Shown: positions 52,801 through 64,000 of the stretch, piece after piece | Numbering within the stretch: position 1 is the first letter of the stretch | Layout: each line of letters begins with the position of its first letter | Origin: Chaetorhynchus papuensis | Taxonomy: Eukaryota > Chordata > Aves > Passeriformes > Rhipiduridae | Direction of reading: 5' to 3' | Assembly (NCBI GenBank): GCA_013396525.1 | Contig: VWYX01000219.1 | Location: forward strand, 124,001 to 188,000 | DNA length: 64,000 bases | Position numbers and translations under genes: made by a program | Notes under the pieces: generated by a model | The model's database searches: none | What the model was told of the DNA's origin: nothing | What the model saw: the letters and a program-made list of their open reading frames with translations, nothing else

Positions 52801-53860
52801 CTGCTACAGGAGCAGGAACCTGGGATGACACAACACTGGAATAAGCTCTTGGCACTCTGCACACACCCAACGCCATGGCAGGCAAAGGAACACATCTGCT
52901 GGAATCCTTGCACTCCCCTACCCATGGAAAGCAAGGAGCTGCAGACACAGACAGACATGTTTGAACATTACTCTGGCTAAAAAAGCAGCTTGGATGCCCT
53001 GCAAGGTTATAGGACCTTCCTAAATCCAGCCTCCACAAATCAGAAGACTCTCACGAGATTTCCTTCTCCTCCTCCTGACAGAAAGCAAGTTCAGCATCAT
53101 CTTGAGGTAAGAAACTTATCTTCTTTACCTTATCAACTTTACCTGTTGATCCCTTTCCAAATTCTTGATTTCAAAAAGGCAGCGATCTTTCTAGGGACAT
53201 CCTGAAGCTCCGGATTCATACAGACAAAACTAAGCCTCAGCTCCCCCAGTGTCCCAAACTGGTTCCACCTGAATAGGCAAGTTTACAGTTAATGATTCTT
53301 CACAGGTCCTGTCCCACATAACACTAAAAAAAACCCAGCAGAAGTTCTGTATACTGAGAAACTTGTAATATAATAATCTCATGACATCAATCAAAATTAA
53401 TTAACTGAAACTACACCAATTCTTCAAACTTTCTATAGCTTCTTTTAAACAGTTGTTGGCTCTGTATGAAAACACTACCTAAACAAATGTGCTCATAAAA
53501 GAGGGAACAGTACATTTCTCCTCCATGCAACAAATCATGGGTCAGAGACCATTTCCAAGATGCTTTGTGAAACCTCATTTGGCTTCTAATACATTAATCA
53601 ATTTAAGCAATGCTTGACCTGAGATGTTGTGAACACACATTGAACAAAATAGCCAGTACTGCATGATACTGTGCCAGGAGCAATCCAAAACTCCTCAATT
53701 CTCCAGACAGTCTCTCAGTTCTATAAAGATTTTGGGTCTTCATTTGAAAGGATACTCTGACTGGTGTCTGAGTAGTGCAGCTGCTCTTACCAGAGACTCA
53801 CATCACATGTTGAAATAAGCTACTGTGCAATTACTTAATTATCTCTCTCCCCTACCCTTT

Positions 53861-53875
53861 AAAAAAAAAAAAAAA
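53861..53875. repeat. poly-A run
   Basis: A homopolymer of 15 A preceded by CTCTCTCCCCTACCCTTT, so a pyrimidine block switches abruptly to a purine block on the same strand. Confidence 0.9.
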
Positions 53876-56692
53876 TCCACTGCAATTCAACTTGAAGCAA
53901 ACCCAGTTAATCCAGTTTTATGGCTGAGAATTAAAACACAGAGAAGTCAGAGATTCAAAGCTGCAGCTCCTGTGGCAATACCACCACTCTAAGAGGCAGC
54001 GAGATTAATGCCTTCAAACCGTAAGTATCTGAGCAACAAAGAAATGAAAAAAAAAAAAAACAACCAAAGCCAACCCCTTTTTGTGCAGCTTAGCCTTGCT
54101 GTTCAGAAATCCCAAGCCCCTTCCCCATCCCTGGATGCTGCCCAAGCCCCTGCCCAGCAGTCAGGTTTGTTCTGCCCGACTTCCCCCAACAATCACTCCC
54201 TCGTTGCACCCATCCATCTTCCCGCCTGCTTCCCTGCCAGACCTGCTCAACCATCCTTCATAATTCAGGGCTGAGCAGCTAAGGAATAAATGTTACAGCA
54301 CACGCATCAAGGGAACTATAACTTTGAATTACCTGACCTGGGTGAGTTTAAATTCTCAGCCATAACATTGGATTAACCTAATTTCTTTTTATTGAATATT
54401 TTACCTTTAGAAGTCCTACAGCCCTTTCTCTCGGAGAAATATGAGAGCTGAAGGTCATATAAATTCTTTTATGGGTATATTTCTAATTTTCATAATCTAA
54501 CCTCTTAGCAGCGAGCATTAATATCTAGTGGGGGCAGAACAAAGCAGAATCCAGTCAGTATTCTGGGAAAAAAAAGACCACATTTCTATTGTTCTTCACA
54601 AATACCTCATAAAATAACATATAACTTTTAACTTTGCTGCATACTCGGAATTGTTATAAAATTTTAACAAACCCTCTAAACCCGCTGCTTAAATAGAAGT
54701 TATGTCAGAGATAACATCAGGAAGAATACAGAGGCTGTCCTTGTGCCTCCACCTCAAAAACATCAGATATAAAGATAGTAATGAACTCCATATTTTATAT
54801 CATTGCAAGGTTTTACCAGATACATAATAAAGCAAGAGAAAGAATTACACAATACTGATTCCCAGAACATTGCTAAGATAATTTCTATGAGCTCTTTTAT
54901 GCTTTTAAAAGGGGAAGGGAAGCAAGGCCCAGGAGCCAATTCATCTCCTGCCTCCAGGCTGCCCATTTGAACTCATACTCACCATTTCCATGTTGAGAGC
55001 CCTCAGGTGATAAAGCTCAGCTCTAACCAAGCCCATCACACCTTCCTGCCTCCGTGGGACACACTCCTACAGGTACCACAGGGGTACACAAAGTACAGCA
55101 TCCAAAGTCACGGAAAAGGCAAATTTATCCACTAGCTGTGAGGAATGAGGACAACAGATCAGGAGCAAAAGATCTCACTCGAGAGGATGCAGTGGAAAGC
55201 AAGAAGGTGAGGGCAGACTCGCTCCCAAACACGTGTGGTGCCCACAGCCTGGGGACAGCTCAGAGCCAGAGATACCTTTGACAAATGCAGACTGACAACT
55301 CAAACTAAGGGAACTCCCAGGCTTTGGAAAAAAAGTCATTTTGGAGCAGGATAAGGAAGTGAGAACTCGACAACTCTGCTTTCTTCACAGAGTCAAAAGT
55401 GAGTAGGAAACCTCGGACCAAATCAGGCAAAGTAAGGAACTATGGCAAAAAAGAAAACCAAGCACAAAGAAAAGCAGGCACTGCTCTGGGAGCCCACACC
55501 TTCTGACTTTCCAAAAATCTGCAAGTCTCACTTGAGAAACAGTAACATTTTCTGGTTTTGTTTAAAGATACTTCCTCCTCCCCAATGGTCTCTGTGCACT
55601 GCTTCAACACTGCTGCAGCCAGTCCCTTCCACAAACACACTGATCTCAGCTCTCCTTATTCATTCTTTACAGAGATATTCTGCAACTGTATTAGTAAATG
55701 ATATTAGCAGGCCTCGTGAAACAACCTGTTTCAAAGGAAAATGGCTTGTACTCATTTTATTCTGGAAGACAATTGCCATTTGCTTAATATAGCCATGATA
55801 TTTTACTGAGGTAATTATACTCTTAGCTATCAGTAACAATTAAACCCTTAGATTGAGGTTGCTTAATAAAGGTCTCAAAATAAATAACACATTCCAAACA
55901 CAGTGTTTTAAAATGTCAAGCATGCAAATAGGATCTCGTAATGAACATGACGAAGCACCAAGTGTAAATCAGCACAGAGTTAGTTTGTCACTGTACAAGT
56001 GTCTGCAAAAAATTGCCGCTGGAGTATTGTGGGATTGTGCTTGGAAAGCTACAGGAAGGGCAGTGCTGCAGGTGAAACCATTTCAATAAATGCTGTGGCT
56101 GGTTCATGACGAGGCCAGGGTGAGGCCATCAACACTGCTGTGCTTCTCTAGGGGCAGGGCTGAGCGACCTGGGGAACAGCTGAGGCTGATCAAATTTGTA
56201 TTTGCTCGTTTGTAGTCCCTGTAGCAACATCCTTGAAAACTGGAGTTAGAGCATTCCATTAAAACCTAAATAAAGCTCAGAAGCAGACAAATTAGAGGGT
56301 ACAGACAGAAGAGAAAAGTCATTCTCAGGCTCGGAGATCTAGAGACACTTGAAATCAGGTCAGCAGATCCTAGCAGGCTGTTAGGTATGGAAGCTGAGAG
56401 CATGGTTTAAAGGTCCTCACAAAGCAGTTTCCAAGATGATTAAGAAGGGTGAAGCAGACCAGTGATAGACATGAAAAAAAAAAAATTAGACAGGAAAAGT
56501 GTTGTCAGAACACGTATTTGTGGAGTTGTCTTGCAGGGCATCTACTGCAGGCAAAGTGTGGTACAGCAAGTTACCTCCAACGCTGCTACATGTGGAGGCA
56601 GCTGCTTGAGCTACAGAAGGTGGTTAAGGGGATCAGGACTAAAACATGACACAGCAAGTTACTCAAAAAAATCATTTTTGAATAAGTTAATC

Positions 56693-56779
56693 AAAAAAAA
56701 AAAAAAAGCACAACAAATTTGGGTTATACAGGGGAAAAAAAACCACCACCAAAAAAAAAAAAAAAAAACCCCAAAAAAA
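56693..56779. repeat. A-rich simple-sequence block
   Basis: Four A runs (15, 8, 18 and 7 bases) are separated by CACAACAAATTTGGG-like and CCACCACC or CCCC spacers. The block is long enough to yield lysine-rich chance open frames, and it is likely to be polymorphic in length. Confidence 0.85.
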
Positions 56780-57702
56780 CCTGTTAACTCCTCACAGAAC
56801 TCCATTTCCCTGGAGCACTTTCCACCTCACAGACAAAAGGCTATCAGAGGCCAACAAAAGCAAAGTGTGATATTTCCTCAACTCCAACAAAAAACATCTA
56901 TGGAAGCACTCATCAAACTCCCAAATCCTGCTTTCTCCTCACAAAACTCAGCACCCTTTATCCAGTAACCCAGACACTCCTGTGGAAACCACAAACACGA
57001 AGCCCTACAACCACCCTGCATCAGACTGAACTCGGGATCATTTTGACACCAGCTCACAGGGCAGAAAATTATTCATAAAAGCACCTACCTCATCTCTGAC
57101 CTGCTGCTCTTCATTCTTTAGAAAAGGCACCCTACGAGAGGAGTCTGGGAATTAAAATTGATGATGGTACTGGTTACTAAAAATTAAAATTCAGCAGTGA
57201 CCTGTTCCGAGCCCCTGCACTCCACAGGCAGCAATTGTCTCTTTGCCTCCTGCCCACACCTGTTAATAATCTTCTGCCTCCTCCTGCTATTATCCTCCTC
57301 CACCCCTAACTACCAACCACCTTTTCTCTGAAATTGTTTAACTGATTAATATAATCAAGCCAAAATTAGAGAGACCTGTGCTCAATCTAAAAGGCTGCTG
57401 AGTCTCCTTCAAACACAGAGTGTCTTGTCTCCCTCTTCTCAAGGATGCAGGATGCTCTAAGGAAGCACTCACAAAACCTGCCTTGCTCAGCCACTGAAGA
57501 GGGAGAAGTGGAAGTGCCTTAAAATGTACTTATTTGCAGGCATAAAAATGAAGGTAACTTTCCAGAGTTCATAAAAACCTCCAAAAGGGAGGCACAGTGA
57601 GCAGAGGGAAAGGTTTGGCCAGGGTCAGGCTGACAGCACTTAACAACCACGTGTGGAGCAGCAGCACAGCTGGTGATGCAACAGCGCTGCTTAAATGACA
57701 TC

Positions 57703-57753
57703 CACAGAATCATGGCATGGATTGAGGGAAGGAAAGAGCATCATAAAAGCCAG
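57703..57753 (-). mobile_element. possible degraded CR1 3' tail, reverse orientation
   Basis: CACAGAATCATGGCATGG followed by ATTGAGGGAAGGAAAGAGCA resembles the reverse complement of the CR1 end (CATAGAATCATAGAATGGTT then GGGTTGGAAGGGACC). Only about 50 bases align and there are many differences, so this is tentative. Confidence 0.35.
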
Positions 57754-60700
57754 GGAAAGCATTGCATGCTGCTCATAGCCCAGAGGAGAGGCTCAGACCT
57801 GCCCCAAGGCCGACTGTGCTGTCTGGATGCAGAGCACAGCTCAGGGCATGATGCCCAAAAGGTCTGTCCAAGGATCTGCTGCCAAAGTGCCTTTTATCAG
57901 TGCTACTGAGTGCAACACTGACTGCTGCATTTACAGCTCATTTTTTCCATATCCCAGGAAAAGGGTTAATTCACCTTCTTCTCTGCACACCCAGAACTTT
58001 TAAGACCCTTCCTTGTGCTTTAAAATCATCTATCTACCTCCTCAGAAAAAAACATAACGCAGGACCCAACGTGACAGAGAAGCCATCAGCATTATTTTAA
58101 ATCTTTACTGATTACAAAACAAAGCAGATGGCAAATCAAGTCATGAACTCTGCATCTGCCATGCTTAATGAACAGTTTAATTACCTAGTCCCATTTCTGC
58201 TGCATCTTTGCCATTCTCAGCTCTGGGAGTCACTAATATGCTTCACACTGACTGATATCTCCAGGAACATGTGGTATCAGCAGTCAGCTGGAGTTGGTTA
58301 ATCAATACTTGTTTAATCTCTAACTTTTATGGTGATGGCCTAAATTATGTCTCAATAGAAACAGATTTCCTATCACATCACATGATCTGGTTGAGAGCTC
58401 AGGAAACAAAAGGGAATTTTTCAGTCTCTTCTCCGGGCAGCAGAGTACCCAAAGGCAGACAAGTGCACAGACAGGAAATAAACACAGTGAAACAACAACA
58501 TCCAACACGAGCAGATTAGTTCAGTCCTTGTGTTATGCCTTTTACGAGAGCAGGGGCTGCAATTAAGGCAGTGTGCATGCATAAAGCCTGCAATTTCGGG
58601 AGCAAATTGTCCTCTTTTGAAATAAGTTACAAACAGTAACTGAAACTGGGCTTCCCATTTTGAGTTTTGAGCTTCCTGCAAAGGATCACACCCCGGCTGC
58701 ACAAAGCAGGGCATTCAGTCTCTGGTCAAACCTGCAGCAGGTGGAATGGGCTGATCCCACTCACTCTGCAGCTTCTTGCAGGTACCTCCAGCAGCTCTGG
58801 GCACAGCAGGAATCACTTTTGGGAGGCACTGAACTGAACACGTGCAGGGGAAGAGCCTGGCAGGTCTGAACCCCGGCACAGTGAGGGCTGATCACAACCA
58901 GGTGGAGGAGAGGAGGAGATGATGGCCACATCAGAGGTCTTTGGGAGCTTTTCAGTGTGCCTTTAGTGCTGTTCTCCAGCCTCATTTCTGCTGCACAAAG
59001 CCCAGTTGTGCCCTCTGGAAGCTGTCCTCCTGAAATAAATAACCAGAGCTTTCTTTCCATGAAATACTGACTCAATTGGCTGCTTGCACTCAGATAAGGA
59101 TTTTCAGAAAGGGTTTTCCATTTTGGGAGGCCTCTACACCATATAAAATTTCCTAAGAGATTCAAATTTTAGCCATTCAGTAGCAGAATTGGCTGTTTTT
59201 AATGAGCCCACTTCATAAACAAAGACCAGGAGTTGTGTGCAAAGCTCTCAGAAAAAGAGAAACACTCACAAGCTTAAGGACAACACAAAAGTCAAATACA
59301 AAACTGTGTGAGTAAACATGGCATGCAAAGCAAATACAGCAGTAAATCAAACAGGGAAAAGGGCAGGGTGTTTCCCCAGCATTTCAGGTATCTCCCAGTA
59401 CTGCTGTATCACAGCTTCCTCAGGTACTAAAGCAAAGATGAAAGATTTTCCCAAAACTCTGAGCTAAGGGAAAGCAAAAAGCATGACAGACAGCAAGCCC
59501 AGCCAGGCAGATCTCTGAGAGAGAGAGTGAATCCATCCCTTCAAACATCAGTTTCTGTTTCATCACCTTAAGTGAAGGGAGTGACGCTCCAGGAGAAACC
59601 TTCCAGCCATCCATGTCTGAAAGCCTCGGTGGTGCCCAAATCTAGGCTTGTGTTTCACTGAAAACATGTAAATCAGAAAACTTAAGTACTGCCCTGATTT
59701 ACAAGGACATATGGGACAAAATGATCAACCAACATGTTCTAAAGAGCAGTCTGTGAGCAGGAATAATCAGGATGCAACTCCTACACCAGCCCACGCTCAG
59801 CAGTGGAATCGATGGGGCTGCAGTAACACCTCAGAGACTGGAGAATGCTGTTCCTCCAGTCTGCCAGGGAACAGAGGTTTGTAGGGATGCACTGAAGTAT
59901 CCCAGACTGACAACTGTGCCCCTTCCAAGCACTAAACCAACTGGAAAGGCCCAAGTAAGAGCAAGAAAGCCCAAAAGAAGCAAACGAGGCGAGGAAGGAA
60001 GCAACAGCCAGAGATGTTAAATGCACTGAAACGGAAATATGAGAGCAACCAAGACAGCCAGAGACTGTGGCAAGCAGCAACTGAGCATGACTGACAAGTG
60101 GGACAGGCAGTCTGTAAGAGCCACAAAGTATTGCTTCAATCTGGAGGAACAAAAATCAGTAGCCACAGAAGTGAGGAGGAGTCAGACTGGCAAAGCAAGT
60201 ACCCCCTGGAGAGAGCACATTCACTACTGGAAAATTTGGTGCTGCTGCTACCAAACGAAGAACAACTTAACTGTTTTCTATTCATAGTTTAAAACATATT
60301 CTAGGACTGAGACTTCCAGGTTCCAATTTGAGCCCAACGAAAGGAAAACTGTTGCAGCATTAAACTTGCAGTGTTGAACACCTCTGACGCCTTCCAGGCC
60401 TTGTTTGCTCAGCACACAGGAACTGATTCACTGCCCTAGCAGAGGGTCAAACACACACAAATGCAGAAGTCATACTATCAAAAGCAACAGCAATTCAATC
60501 ATATATATAATACTCTCCCCCAAAATTAGATTTTCACAGTCCTATTTAACAAGACAAAGACTGAATAGAGAGAACTCATATTTTCCATTCTCAGATTACA
60601 CAGAAGCACACTATAGTACTGATGCCACTAATTAGATGATTAAATACCATTCTAGGTGATATGCTTTCAGTGTAAAATAATTATTTTTGACAGGAAATAT

Positions 60701-62604
60701 ATTTGCTCAATCTCATTTTAAATCACAATATCACACTTTCTAAAATTAAATGAAATTCCTTCTTATGATTTTGCATGAGAAGAGAAACCAGCAGGAGAAA
60801 CAGTGCCAAGGATAGATTGTCCAAGTACCATAATGCACGTACTTCTTCACAAAGGACCATTCTCTGAATGGAATATAAATCTTCAGAGAACAGCAAAGTC
60901 CTTCTTCCTTCAAAACAGGTCAGTTGAGGAATCACTGAGCACACTGAAAACCTCCCCTGTCAAAACACAAGTTTATTTGTGATGATCTGACGAAGAACAC
61001 TTCCAACTTTTCCTATACTCCTCTTCAGGGGGGAGCACAGCAAACAAAGCAAAGGCTTGTCCTTCCCTATAAATCAGGGTACAATCCATCACGTGCCAAA
61101 GTGCTGTTGTGGTTTTGTCCCATACTTAAAGAAAAGTAATGATATTTTTGAGTTGTATGACAAAAAGTGTTTCTGCTGAGCATTGGAATTAAGTTAACAG
61201 ACGGAATATTTTAGAAACTATCTGAGAAACTTCCTTCAGGGCTGAGCAGTCCAGCACAATGTTAGACAGCTGAGAAGGTTATAAAGACAGGTTTTTTCTC
61301 AGGCTCAGTGTCCACCCGTGTCTTACCCAGCCACGGCAGTACCACACCAGGACACTGTGGAGAGCTGTCTGCTGCTGGGGGCAGGAGGAAGGCTGAGGAG
61401 GAGATGCCTTTTCTGGTTCCATGGAGAGAGTTTGGTCCATCCACCCTGACTGCAGTGCCCTCCTCAGTGTGAAGCTGAAAGAGCTGCTGTCATTTTTCTC
61501 TCTGCACTTCTGTGACTCTCCATGGCATCAAAGTCTGCAGTCAGAAGATCTGATGGAATATCCTCTTGTAAAGTGGCTGCTTCACGCTTCAAGAGCCCTG
61601 CTTACTGCACCATACATCACAGCTTCTTTGGCTCAACAATGACATGGGAATTATACAAAATTGGGTGCAGAGCAATTAAAATCGATCAAAACGCTTTAGT
61701 TGACACTGAAAATCAAAGCCTGAAGCTCAGGCACCAGAGCTCTTCTTTCCCCTCCTGCCTCCCCTCGTGGTGCTGTGCCTGGCTCCCTCTCATGAGCTCT
61801 GACTACTGGAGTCTGACCTTCTGCACACACATAAGCTCATTTACGTGGGCAGCTTTATAACACCGGGGAGATTGCTCAGATGAGGGAAGTTCTGCAAGGA
61901 GTATTCTTGGAAAGTGAAGTAACTCTCATTCTGACTACAGCAAATTATTATTCCCTTTGTGGAAAGAGAGCTCTCAGAATTTAATATAAAATTTTCAATG
62001 CTCTGCAGGCTTCAGAATTATTGTACAGAATTTCATCATGAGAGTACACCTGATATAGGATGATGCAGACCCCTTTGATATATTCTATAGAAAGAATCTT
62101 AAAACGTATTTTCAATTTACTGGTCTAGTGCTTGCCATTACATTTGAACAGACTTCCAGCCTAAGAGGAAGGCAAATCTCTTACTCTCTGTAAATTGTTT
62201 TTCCACAGGAACAGTTGACAAGGTGCCGTTCTCTTTAGGAAAGGAGGCAATGCAGCCAAAGCCATTACAAATTCTCTTCAGTGGCTCAAAACACTCCAGC
62301 AACAACATGATTCAATTCTCTGCCCTCGCTTCGATGCCAAGCCTCAGACAAAGCCACATATCCTCAGCACAGCCTGAGCCCAGCTGGGGGGAGCATTAGC
62401 AGCGTTTTAGGAGGCACTGGTGATTCCATTCCAATGAAGTCCTAAAGACAGGTTTCATGTCTCCCACGGCACCCATCACGCAAAGACCCCAGAACAGTTT
62501 TGTAGAACCAGTTATGGAGGTGAAAAAAGGAGAAATAGGAAGGGCTGCACCTGGCAGAAAGAAACGAAGATGTGGGCTTTTCCAGACATCATCTAGGAAC
62601 TCAC

Positions 62605-62749
62605 CTTGGTGAGGAGCACCACACGTTTCTGCAGCCGCCTGACCAGCGCTTCCTGGTGCTCTCGTTTCTTCTTCTCATCCAAGAGCTGGCTCTGAACACG
62701 CAGGATTTCTTCCTGTAGCTGCTGCCGGGCCTTCTCCAGCATTCGGGCA
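62605..62749 (-). CDS. MAD1L1: MAD1L1 internal coding exon A (central coiled coil)
   Basis: This 145-bp exon encodes 48 complete codons after one base that finishes a split serine codon begun in the previous, unseen exon. The translation starts ARMLEKARQQLQEEILRVQS and ends with LVRRLQKRVVLLTK. It closely matches the human MAD1 segment that starts SARGLEKARQQLQEEL and ends RRLQKRVLLLTK. Charged and leucine residues show heptad-like spacing, as expected for the MAD1 rod. The 3' splice site is TATCTTTCTCAG before base 62749. The donor is AAG|GTGAGT, with GT at 62604-62603, a near-ideal match. The exon ends on a codon boundary (phase 0) and continues directly into exon B. Differences from human (G to M, RQVSG to LRVQS, E to D) are mostly coiled-coil-compatible. 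The exon upstream of it, which should supply the AG of the serine codon, is not visible before base 64000. Confidence 0.95.
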
Positions 62750-64000
62750 CTGAGAAAGATAAGACAGACCTGTGAGTGCTGCCTCTCAGTCATCAGAGAG
62801 ATCGGGAAAGCCTCAGAGGAGAAGCATCACCACGACACAGGAGCCAGTGTCGCTCTCATCTTACGGCTGCGCCACTGGAAACCGGGTAGCTGCATTATCA
62901 GCTGTCTCATTATCAGCTGTTGTCAGAAAAAGATGTGAGAGAAGAAGAACCACCCCAGGGACGGCCTTCTTGTGCAGCACAAGACAATTACTGGAACCTC
63001 ACACGTACGAAGCATTTAAATAATTGCGTACCTGTTTCTAAAATCAATCCATTTTCCTTTGAGAACGTGCCTTGCTTTCAACAAACAACGCACGATCCTG
63101 GGTCCTACTGAATCTTTTCATTTTTTTCTAACAAAGTAGAAGAAAAAGTAGGTTTAATATGATCTGTTTTGACTGACAGATAGTACTCAGCAAGTAATTA
63201 CAGCCACCACCTGCACATTGCTCTTGCCAGCAACCTATGTTGGAAGAGAAATGTCTTCTGAGGCCAGGTGATTAGCACTTCTTTGGAGATGTGGACGCGA
63301 TTCTCAATTAAACCAGAACAGCCTGGGCCATCTTCTTCTCAGCTCTGTGTGCAGCATGCTGTGGTGATGGACAATTATCCGTGAGCTCCTGGAGAAGCTC
63401 TCCACGTGTGCCCTTCAGCCCTCAGTCTGCTGCTGGACACTGGTGGGAAGCTGCTTCAAGGCTCACATCGAGTAACTCATCACACATCAACTGCTGGCAA
63501 AGCCCTTGATCGATAACAAAACAAAAGTGAAATCACTCCTGTGATTGCTAAGAGTCAGTACATGATTTAAATACGACGAGTTTATCCAGGAGTGCACTAA
63601 GTATTTAATGAGTGAGCAAGACATGAAATCAAAGTATTGCACACAAGTCAAAAACCCTCAAGCAAGCAGGAAAGATCAAACCCAGCATCTCCAGCTCAGT
63701 CGGGAACAGAAGAACTTTGTTTCTCTAATGCTAGAAACAACACTGGAAAATTTATGAGTGCTTCTAAGGGGTCTTATTCATCATTATAATTGAAAGAAAA
63801 TAAATAAAAAGGCTTTTAAATGAAATAGCACTATTGTTAAGGTACTGTTTAGACAGATCCAAAAGGGAATACTTAAAGAACACTTCAGGCATAAATCAAG
63901 TACAACCTGCGCTGCCGGGTCACCAAATTGTATTTCTTGGGAAATGTATGTAGGAATTCACAAGAATTCCAAAGCAGCTGTCTCCCTACCTCAAAATCCT
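62750..64000 (-). other. MAD1L1: MAD1L1 intron upstream of exon A (partial)
   Basis: This is the 3' part of the intron preceding exon A, ending in the acceptor CTTTCTCAG at 62750. The preceding exon should end with two bases (AG) of a split serine codon after sequence resembling human ELALKDKNSAVTS, and no such sequence is present up to base 64000. The stretch holds a 15-bp direct duplication at 62893-62922 and otherwise ordinary intron. Confidence 0.9.
62893..62922. repeat. 15-bp tandem duplication
   Basis: CATTATCAGCTGTCT (62893-62907) is followed directly by CATTATCAGCTGTTG. Each copy carries a CAGCTG E-box and a GATAA/TTATC motif. Confidence 0.85.

Larger units (their letters stand above)
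25496..62604 (-). other. MAD1L1: MAD1L1 intron between exons A and B (about 37.1 kb)
   Basis: Exon A ends LLTK and exon B begins ERDG, exactly as in the contiguous human protein, so these 37,109 bases are one intron (donor GTGAGT at 62604, acceptor AG at 25497-25496). It holds one clear CR1 3' end (42581-42724), a weaker CR1-like tail (57703-57753), a possible inverted MIR-like remnant (39071-39138), A-rich runs, a CAT microsatellite, a CpG-dense patch at 49724-49800 and several short perfect palindromes. The remainder is plain AT-rich intron with no gene that I can support on either strand. Confidence 0.93.
1..64000 (-). other. MAD1L1: MAD1L1 gene body (internal portion, both ends outside window)
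   Basis: Three minus-strand exons, at 62605-62749, 25355-25495 and 989-1045, translate into consecutive pieces of MAD1, the mitotic arrest deficient 1 protein. MAD1 is a long parallel coiled-coil dimer that binds MAD2 and recruits it to unattached kinetochores in the spindle assembly checkpoint; in interphase it sits at nuclear pores. The exons join in frame (…LLTK then ERDGMRAILE…, and …HHTELE then AQLSQALEE…), so no exon is missing between them. Together they encode about 114 residues of the central rod, roughly human residues 358-472 of about 718. The gene is also very large in human (hundreds of kb), so introns of 24 and 37 kb fit. The start codon, stop codon, promoter and UTRs are not in the window. 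Confidence 0.95.

Noticed and set aside
52290..52844. 184-codon plus-strand open frame
   Set aside because: Proline- and serine-rich chance frame with no family similarity; overlapping frames of similar quality exist in the same place.
55440..55792. 116-codon plus-strand frame beginning MAKKKTKHKEKQ
   Set aside because: The lysine-rich start is A-rich sequence; the rest has no family resemblance.
25496..62604. Nested genes, tRNAs or microRNAs such as the human intronic MIR4655
   Set aside because: I saw no tRNA B-box with a matching cloverleaf and no hairpin I could identify; the human microRNA is not known to me to be conserved in birds.
63982..64000. GAG|GTAGGG donor-like site at the window end that could close the exon before exon A
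   Set aside because: The bases before it would end in R-I-L-like codons instead of the expected KDKNSAVTS-like sequence, and only 11 bases are visible.
1..64000. CRISPR array, prokaryotic operon, viral integration or full-length retrovirus
   Set aside because: Repeats present are microsatellites, one minisatellite and truncated CR1/SINE pieces; no regularly spaced direct repeats, LTR pairs or viral-type coding frames were seen.

Overview
The window looks like avian nuclear DNA, probably from a songbird-like or other neognath genome, though I cannot assign a species. Three things point this way. The sequence is gene-poor and intron-rich. It carries degraded CR1 LINE 3' ends with the characteristic avian/reptilian tail, and no Alu, B1 or L1 sequence that I could see. 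It also contains vertebrate exons with consensus splice sites. CR1 alone cannot exclude a turtle or crocodilian; the low repeat density favours a bird.

The whole window lies inside one gene on the minus strand: MAD1L1, encoding the spindle assembly checkpoint protein MAD1. Three internal coding exons are recognisable, in transcription order from high to low coordinates: exon A (62605-62749), exon B (25355-25495) and exon C (989-1045). Their translations join without gap or overlap and align along the central coiled coil of human MAD1, at about residues 358-472 by my count from memory. All splice sites are GT-AG and the phases agree. The introns between them are about 37.1 kb and 24.3 kb. The flanking sequence at each end (1-988 and 62750-64000) is intron in which I found no further exon. 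The Mad2-binding motif and C-terminal RWD-like domain should lie beyond base 1, and the N-terminal coiled coil beyond base 64000.

The introns hold no nested coding gene, tRNA, CRISPR array or intact transposon that I can support. They hold two clear CR1 3' ends (4379-4664 and 42581-42724), possible older SINE remnants (21508-21572 and 39071-39138), a 20-bp minisatellite (16378-16443), other short tandem repeats, A-rich runs and two compact CpG-rich patches. One patch covers exon B and the other lies alone near 49.75 kb.

The most interesting structures are not genes. A 52-bp imperfect tandem duplication abuts the 3' splice site of exon B, so the pyrimidine tract is present twice but only one copy has an AG. 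There are also several perfect inverted repeats built from transcription-factor-like cores: 6172-6202, 29262-29277 and 37814-37840. These sit in stretches that read like conserved noncoding elements, which suggests long regulatory introns, but comparative alignment would be needed to show it. I saw no sign of a previously undescribed genetic system.
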